A DNA stretch of 64,000 bases from Blasia pusilla (lineage: Eukaryota; Marchantiophyta; Marchantiopsida; Blasiales). Shown one piece after another: positions 58,206-64,000 of this stretch. Both the position numbers and the translations under genes were made by a program. How positions within the stretch are numbered: position 1 is the stretch's first letter; the number at the start of each line of letters is the position of its first letter. The notes below the pieces were generated by a model. It did not search any database. It had not been told where the DNA came from and was given only the letters and a program-made list of their open reading frames with translations. The stretch spans positions 22,692,001-22,756,000 of the forward strand of contig CM114275.1 in NCBI GenBank assembly GCA_050084515.1. Reading direction: 5' to 3'.

Positions 58206-58720
58206 TTTGTCGCAGTTTTTAGGATATATCGGTGAGATATAGTAGATCGCCTTTAGAGATACTAGAGGACAGCCTTGGGAGGTTGAGGATGACTTGTTGA
58301 GGCCACGGGTAACCTGAGCGAGCGGGTTTTCCCTTCGTTTGGGCTCATTTGGAGCCATATAGAGAAACTTGCTATTTTGGGTAAGTTTTTTATTTGGAGT
58401 ATAGTTGAATTTCCACTTTTGGAAGTGGCCCTTGACCCGCTACAGTAGGTCAAGAGCCAAGGAGGTGACCTGCGAGCATAGGTTACCGAGGAGAGAGCTT
58501 GGGTGAGGGAAGGGGATATGCTTAGAAGAGAGAGAGAGCTTGAGAGTTCATTCTCTCTCTGTTGAACCTCTTGGCATGAGGCGGCGGAGCTATAGTCCTC
58601 CTTGCCTTGTGTGTGTAACCCAAGCCTCTCATTAGGAGAGTGGGTTTGGTTTGACCTCAGAGAGAGTGCACACATTTGAGAGCTATAGTGTTGAGAGAGA
58701 TTGGATCTTATTTTACAAAC
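58204..58720 (+). repeat. 5' LTR of gypsy copy 3
   Basis: Aligns with 39094-39607. It starts at TGTTTGTCGCAG or TGTCGCAG, corresponding to TGTCACGACTG of copy 2. The last shared block is GAGAGAGATTGGATCTTA near 58.70 kb. The true LTR end may lie further right, because copy 2 is interrupted at that place and no primer-binding site is obvious. Confidence 0.8.
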
Positions 58721-60300
58721 AGAGAATGTGTGAGTGAGAGAGCTTGCTGGTTGCTCAATGTGTGTTGCAAGTTGGTGGATTGTGTTCCTCGCTTCATGCT
58801 CATGGGAGTGCTCACCGGAGCAAGAGCCGCACGAGTTTACTGTTTTTCTTTGCTGGTTTTCGTACGAGAGAGTGGCCCGTGGAAGCGTTGCCCAATTTCT
58901 TATAGGAATTGAGTATGGGGACAAGTTCCCCATGCCAATGCTCTTGAGAGCACCATGTAGCTTGCTGATTTGTGTTTTCACAGGTTTTACATTTTCATTT
59001 GGACAAATTTTGTATAGGAGAAAGAGACGTTGGGCTTTACAACAGTCCCTGTTAGTTTTTATTGGAACGTCAAATTCAAAATATTTTTTGATTTTGTCAT
59101 AGATTGTGAAGTTGTGCACGTTGTGCAACAAACGGTGTGTAGTTTGGAGGTGCAAGAAAAAAAGTTATGGCCAATTTTAGGGTAAAAATGTCCAAACCCT
59201 AAATCAGTTGCCGCCATTGGCAACGCCGTCATCATTGCCGTATGCATAGTCACCATCACCGTGGTTTGTCTCCCTCATCATCCATGTTATCGCCGCTACC
59301 ACTGCCACTTGTCACCGTCACTGCCGTTTGTTGCCGCTGCCGCCACCGCAAGTTGCTGCCGACGTGAGTTGTATCCGCTGCCATTTTCCGCCGCCGCCGC
59401 TTGCCAGTGCCATAGCGGCCGCCACTGCTATTCAAGACAACAACCAGTCACCTATGGCTAGGTAGGGCGTCCGCTTCCGTACTTTGTGAGTCTGTATGAG
59501 CCCCTCGTTAATGCGCGACTTCGACAGTGTGACCTTTTGGGATTCATGGGATCGCAGTCTCTTTTCCACTTTGCTAGGTTGTGATTGGTAGCCGCTCAGC
59601 AACAATCGGGCATCATGCCATGATGCCTGTAGCCGCAACGCGCCGTCGATTGCAGCGCTGTGCCACTAATGGCTGCACCGCACTCTCTCGATCGCGGAGC
59701 CACACCATCACTAGGAGAATTTTATGTTTTGTTGAATGAGGAGGGTATGCCGCCAAGTGCTACACCCCATTCTCAAGTGCCGTATCATTTGTAGCTGTTC
59801 CGTAGCGCCCGTGCTGCACCGGACTGCTAGACCTGCACCGCACATCGAGGAGATTTGAGCATCGTCAGTACTAGGGGAGTACGATGTGCTATTTGGAGGA
59901 ATTGTCTTTACGGCCGAGTTGTGGTCAAGATTTGCAGTTGTTGAGGAGTGACATCAAAATTTATTTTTAGGTTACCCATTCTACTATTTTGCCTTGCACA
60001 TGTTAGGATTTCTCGGTATTGGGAAGTTATTTGAGATATTGGGTTTCTTGCTGATGTTGAGAGCATCGATAATGTATGGGTTTAGGGGACATAGACTTGT
60101 GTGAGATGTCCTGAGTTGAGGATGGTTTGTCAATGCGACGATAGATCAGTTCATTTTCCACACCACGCCGCTTGTTGCCGCACAACACACGTCTCAATGA
60201 GAGAGTGTAGATTGAGTGCCGGATGTTTACTTTGAGTGATCGAGGGATTACTCTTGAGATTGAGAGTGATCGTGTGAGAGGGGCATGAGGGTCATCATGG
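58721..60300 (+). other. Leader of gypsy copy 3 with GCC/GCT-rich stretch
   Basis: Lies between the recognised LTR part and gag. At 59.20-59.42 kb there is cryptic trinucleotide repetition of GCCGCT, GCCACC and TGCCGC type. No primer-binding site for a tRNA is recognised, so some of this could still be LTR. Confidence 0.5.
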
Positions 60301-60309
60301 CGTCCTTTT

Positions 60310-61510
60310 GGGATTTTGAGAGGCAAGATAGTGGACCTGAGAGTAGCTCTAGAGGGTTTACCCGGAGTGGTGCGAGGTTTTGAGTGTCTCCACGTGAGAG
60401 ACCACCCGATCTCCTTCAATGTTGTCTTCAGAAGAGGGGAGAGTGTAGAGGAGTGTGTTAGTGATTCGCAGCACATATTGAGAGGTCCTACCAGTTGGGC
60501 GTATAAGATGGACGAGAGGGGTAGAGGACCGCGTAGGTTTTTGGGTGTTGTAGGCACTATAGAGTTACACTACTTCATTGCGGAGTTTAGGAGTTGGTAT
60601 GATTCGCAGCGGGCTAGTAACTCTAGAGAGTTCAACCCGTTTACAGCATGGAACAACATGTTTCAATATTTGGAGGGGTGCCCGTGGACAATTACCATGA
60701 GTTCTCCCACATATATGCCTATGAGATTGAGGCATGGGGACTCTACTATGACCCACATTATGTGTCATGGACTGAGCCATTTCCCTATGAGGAGGAGGAG
60801 TCAGGAGAGGCCTCTTCCTCTTCCGCAAGTGATGTGTTAGGAGGGATGACTTGCACTAGAGCAGTTGCATCATTCAGTCGGGTCCATCCCAAGTTCAACC
60901 CCGTGGTTGAATTCTTTGCGGAGTTGAGGATGAGCTACCACGGGGTACGGACGGAGAAATTTTGGAGCAACCACGACTTCTAGAGGCACCCGGTTGAGAG
61001 TTTCCATGAGGTCTACACTTGCTTATGCAGGTTGATTAACGTCACTCATGGGATGAGAGAGGCCCAGCCTATCCAATCATGGTACGTGATGCTGGACCGA
61101 GCCCTGGGAGGGGTGCTTCTTATGAACACCTCACCCACGTTATGAGATGATTTTAGGACCACTAAGAATATTGAGCGCAACAAAGCGGAGGAGAGCATAG
61201 CCACCATGAGTTTTGGGCGAGAGCAGCCACGAGGATTTCGAGAGAGGACTGTGGCACCATGAGCACATTGAGGTTATCGAGAGCCTGTGCCACATTGATC
61301 GGTGCCATCATATGCAGCGCAACAGCAGCAACAACCGCCATGAATTATTTGTTGGGCATGTGGTGGAGCCCATCACTAGCGTGATTGCACCCGTCAGTAT
61401 CAAGGACGCGTGCCTGAACATGGAGGAGGAGATGGTGCTGCACCAGTCACCGCGAGGTTATCAATGTGACTATTGTCTGAGGTACGGTCACATACACGCT
61501 TGATGTTTGA
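60310..61510 (+). pseudogene. Gag of gypsy copy 3 with zinc knuckles
   Basis: The frame from 60316 runs to FNPFTAWNNMFQYLEGCPW near 60.69 kb. One base is missing there, and the sequence continues in the next frame as DNYHEFSHIYAYEIEAWGLY. A capsid-like part follows (FFAELRMSYHG, then HEVYTCLCRLINVTHGM after a stop at 60981). A knuckle CWACGGAHH-stop-RDC lies at 61350-61388. A second, CDYCLRYGHIHA-stop-C, lies at 61465-61506 in another frame, with CGA probably changed to TGA. Gag packages the RNA; this copy is broken by at least two shifts and several stops. Confidence 0.75.
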
Positions 61511-62049
61511 GCTTACACCCTGAGTTACGTCCAGACTGAGGGCCAGAGAGGGCACTAGAGCGAGTTGCCGGTCCGGGTGGGCCTATAGGTTGTGCACCAG
61601 ATGGTCCCGTTGGGGGATAAGGAGTTGGATTCGCTCAAGGGAATGGTGGAGTTGCCTATGGAGGAGGTAGAGTCCCACTACCTAGACGCGTTGAGGGAGA
61701 CGTCGGGCGTGAGGCTGGAATCGCTGCTCAAATATAGCAGCTACATCAGAAAATTGCGACTATGGCATTGAGGTTACTTGATGCCGGATTCGTGGCATCG
61801 ACATCATATGGAGCAGCCAAAGATATAGAGGATCTTGGTTGGATGTGCGGGGTTGCCCAAATGGAGGTTGGCGCAGTTGTTATGTGTGGAGCAGCCACAG
61901 AGTTGGATCCACAATGAGGGGAAGCCTGGAAACAAACCATGCTTCCTCAATCTTTCAGGTTGTCCGAGCCGATGAGGACTCGATCGATTGGTCTTGATTG
62001 GAGTTCCCGGAGATTTGGTGATGTTGTTGATGTGTAGGCACGGACGAAA

Positions 62050-62850
62050 ATGGGAGAAGCAAGTGCAACGACTCCTATTGCTGATGCTCAATATGAGCAT
62101 GTGTCGAGCACGTTGTTGGGGGCAGCCACCGTTATATACCGTACTCCTTTATTTTCTGCTTCCTATGTTATGATGTTGGGAGGAACACCCGCAAGGGTTT
62201 TTCGGCTGGCCGCTATGCTATGTGAGCTTGGAGTCGGAGTTCCTGCATCACATTTAGATGTGATTGCAGAGGAGATGATGGACCTGCCCTTGGAGTTGAT
62301 GCTCGGGCCGTCCACGTAAGATTCATGGCAGCTTGCGGCTTCTAGGATGGCAGAGATGCCCGCTAGACCCGCAATAGAGCATGATATGGCTTCTCTTGGT
62401 GTTGTATTACTTATAACAAAGGAGAGGTCTTCCAGTTGGTGAGTCCAGGAGGCAGAGTTTTTAGTCCGAAATACGTCTTGTTGGATTTAGGAGCGCAACC
62501 CCTCATGTTGGGGAAAGCGGCATTCAGAGGATTGGGCTTGACGAGAGCCAAAGTGGAGCGTTGTCCATTCCGGATACAAGCATCCTTAGGTGGAGCAAGT
62601 ACCACACAGTATATTACCCGATAGGATTTCGTGATGACGATTCGCCCAAGACATCCTACAGATGAGTCCGTGGTGCGAGCTAAGGCGATAGTGACCGATG
62701 TAGAGTCCTATGACGTCTTGGTTGGTGGAGCCGTATTGTATCCAATGGGGTTTTCCCTAGATTACTGGGAGGAGTCAGCGTCCTACATACCAAGATGGCA
62801 GTTAGGTGATGGGTGCCTTAGCTCATTACCCGTATGATTCATTGGTGGAG
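62050..62850 (+). pseudogene. Linker and retropepsin-like protease of gypsy copy 3
   Basis: The linker at 62050-62319 matches copy 2 (FRLAA-LCELG). The protease at about 62470-62840 reads LLDLGAQPLMLGKAAFRGLG. The active-site Asp-Ser-Gly of copy 2 is here Asp-Leu-Gly, a change expected to abolish activity. The later YDVLVGGAVLYPMGF matches the copy-2 domain end. A stop near 62623 separates the two halves. Confidence 0.75.
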
Positions 62851-63189
62851 TGATCGAGTGACGACCAGGAGAGATGGTGACCTTAGCAGCATTTAGTAGC
62901 GCCCTCACTTAGCCTAGTGACTTGATTAAGGGACATGTCTATGCAGAAGACACTCCCGTTCCTCACATTTCTATGGAGAGGATTTTCATGGTAGCCGTAT
63001 CATTCCGTGGAGGAGAGGTGCCGCTTTGGGGTTCGAGAGAGGTGCTTCGACGCTTAGCTGATGAGCATATGTAGACCGCGTGGAGTGAGATGTTTGCATG
63101 AGAACGTGATTGTTCCGAGGAACCTAAGGTATCCACGAGTGCTACTATGACCTCTTTGGATACCACCGCTATTGTGTGGAGCATTCTAG

Positions 63190-64000
63190 AGTAGGGTATT
63201 CGCGTGCTAGATCTCTCTCGCGGGATAAGCACTGCTTTAACTGATGTTTTGCAGGCTGGAGTACGCATACAGCAGTACCTGTATATGAAGATTAATGATG
63301 TTGCAAGGCGCACTTCACTTCACCATGTGGCGTAGTTACGCCTTCGTTTTCCTTACTTCTTGTCTACGTCTGCAGTCCAGGGATACTAGAGTTCCCTACC
63401 GAAGGATATTTTATTGTTGGGGGCGCATGACTTGGAGCGGTAGGGACCATAGACTTGGTCATTGCTAGTTGGCCATGTCAAGGCCAATCAAGTGTTGGAC
63501 GAGGTAGCGGATTAGCTGACTCTCGGTCCATGTTGTTTTGGGAGATGATGCGGATTTTGCAACACTTGCAGGAGCATCAATCCCGTTCTCCACCATACAT
63601 TCTGGAGAATGTGCAGATCTTGGGAGATTCGAGGGCACGGGTGGTGACGAGTGCACATCTGGTGCGTGCATGGATTGACCCACTAGTATTTTTGGATGCG
63701 GCGAGTGTAGGTTCACGAGCACATTGCCCGCGTCTTTGGTGGACCAACTTGGTGCCACATGAGGTTTTGCGGAGGGCATATGCGAGAGTGGAGCGCCCCT
63801 CCGATTTGTTGGTGGATTCTATTCTAGATCTAGGTCGTCGATCAAAGGAAGTGAGGCATGATGATCGACCACCGTTGATTGTGGTCAATAGGTTTGGCAT
63901 GCTACGGGCAGCCTTTTCCACATTTGTGAGTTTTCTCGCTTCCTATGCATTCAAGGAGGCTAAGCCTGGCTTGGTTTGGGATGACCAAGTACATAGGTTG
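63190..64000 (+). pseudogene. DNMT3-like methyltransferase of gypsy copy 3 (partial at window end)
   Basis: Motif I is damaged: VLDLSRGIST where copy 2 has VLDLFGGIST. After LLLGAHDLER a stop (TGG to TAG) and a one-base deletion occur near 63.45 kb. From about 63449 to the window end one frame stays open for some 184 codons. It carries DLVIASWPCQGQSS (motif IV with catalytic Cys-Gln), SPPYILENV (motif VI), a motif VIII-like SRAHCPRLWWTNL, and FVSFLASYAFKE further on. This half shows the intact catalytic loop that copies 1 and 2 have lost. The domain transfers methyl groups to DNA cytosines; this copy is unlikely to be active because of its N-terminal damage. Confidence 0.87.

Larger units (their letters stand above)
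58204..64000 (+). mobile_element. Ty3/gypsy methyltransferase retrotransposon, copy 3 (5' part, runs off window)
   Basis: Begins with a 5' LTR like the one in copy 2. A leader of about 1.6 kb follows, then gag (60.3-61.5 kb), linker (62.05-62.3 kb), protease (62.45-62.85 kb) and methyltransferase (63.2 kb to the window end). Reverse transcriptase, RNase H and integrase must lie beyond the window. It supplies the gag that copy 2 lacks. It has several stops and single-base deletions, but long stretches remain open. Confidence 0.9.

Noticed and set aside
58262-59155. 297-codon open frame on the - strand over the LTR of copy 3
   Set aside because: It lies across the LTR and leader of gypsy copy 3, is not preserved in the copy-2 LTR, and has no recognisable domain.

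Overview
The window looks like nuclear DNA of a streptophyte, most likely a bryophyte, lycophyte or charophyte-grade plant. It holds one clear host gene with plant-type spliced exons, an HY5-class bZIP transcription factor at 43.9-45.0 kb. The rest is mostly A+T-rich DNA made of decayed transposons, foldbacks and long CT/GA microsatellites. I cannot name the species. HY5 supports land plants or their close algal relatives. Retrotransposons carrying cytosine methyltransferases have, as I recall, been reported in charophytes and dinoflagellates.

The main content is one family of Ty3/gypsy retrotransposons, present in three copies, all on the + strand. Copy 1 (9.96-13.4 kb) is very old and rich in transitions. 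Copy 2 (32.2-39.7 kb) is the most complete: gag tail, retropepsin, DNMT3-like C5-methyltransferase, reverse transcriptase, RNase H, integrase, C-terminal PHD finger, LTR. It also carries a second integrase-tail/PHD unit in tandem. Copy 3 (58.2 kb to the window end) begins with its 5' LTR, has gag with zinc knuckles and a protease, and its methyltransferase runs to the window edge with an open catalytic half. Every copy is broken by stops and frameshifts. The family's layout suggests an element that could have methylated cytosines and bound histone tails.

Layout: 0-9.9 kb holds microsatellites, a 40/48-bp minisatellite, a dispersed repeat (R1), a MITE with a clear target-site duplication and a GC-rich island. 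10-14.6 kb holds gypsy copy 1 with a nested MITE, repeat R3 and a very long hairpin. 14.6-23 kb holds a GC-rich island, two rearranged or partial MITE copies and an inverted R3 copy. 23.2-25 kb has a decayed Ty1/copia trace. 30.5-31.5 kb has an inverted R1 copy. 32-39.7 kb is gypsy copy 2. 40.4-49 kb is a GC-balanced, single-copy-looking island with HY5. 49.54-49.72 kb is a fragment of a group II intron reverse transcriptase, probably of mitochondrial origin. 49.8-57.8 kb is A+T-rich with foldbacks and an 88-bp CT tract. 57.9-58.2 kb is a CACTA transposon remnant cut by the LTR of gypsy copy 3.

Only HY5 is called as an intact protein-coding gene. I found no convincing tRNA or rRNA gene and no CRISPR array.
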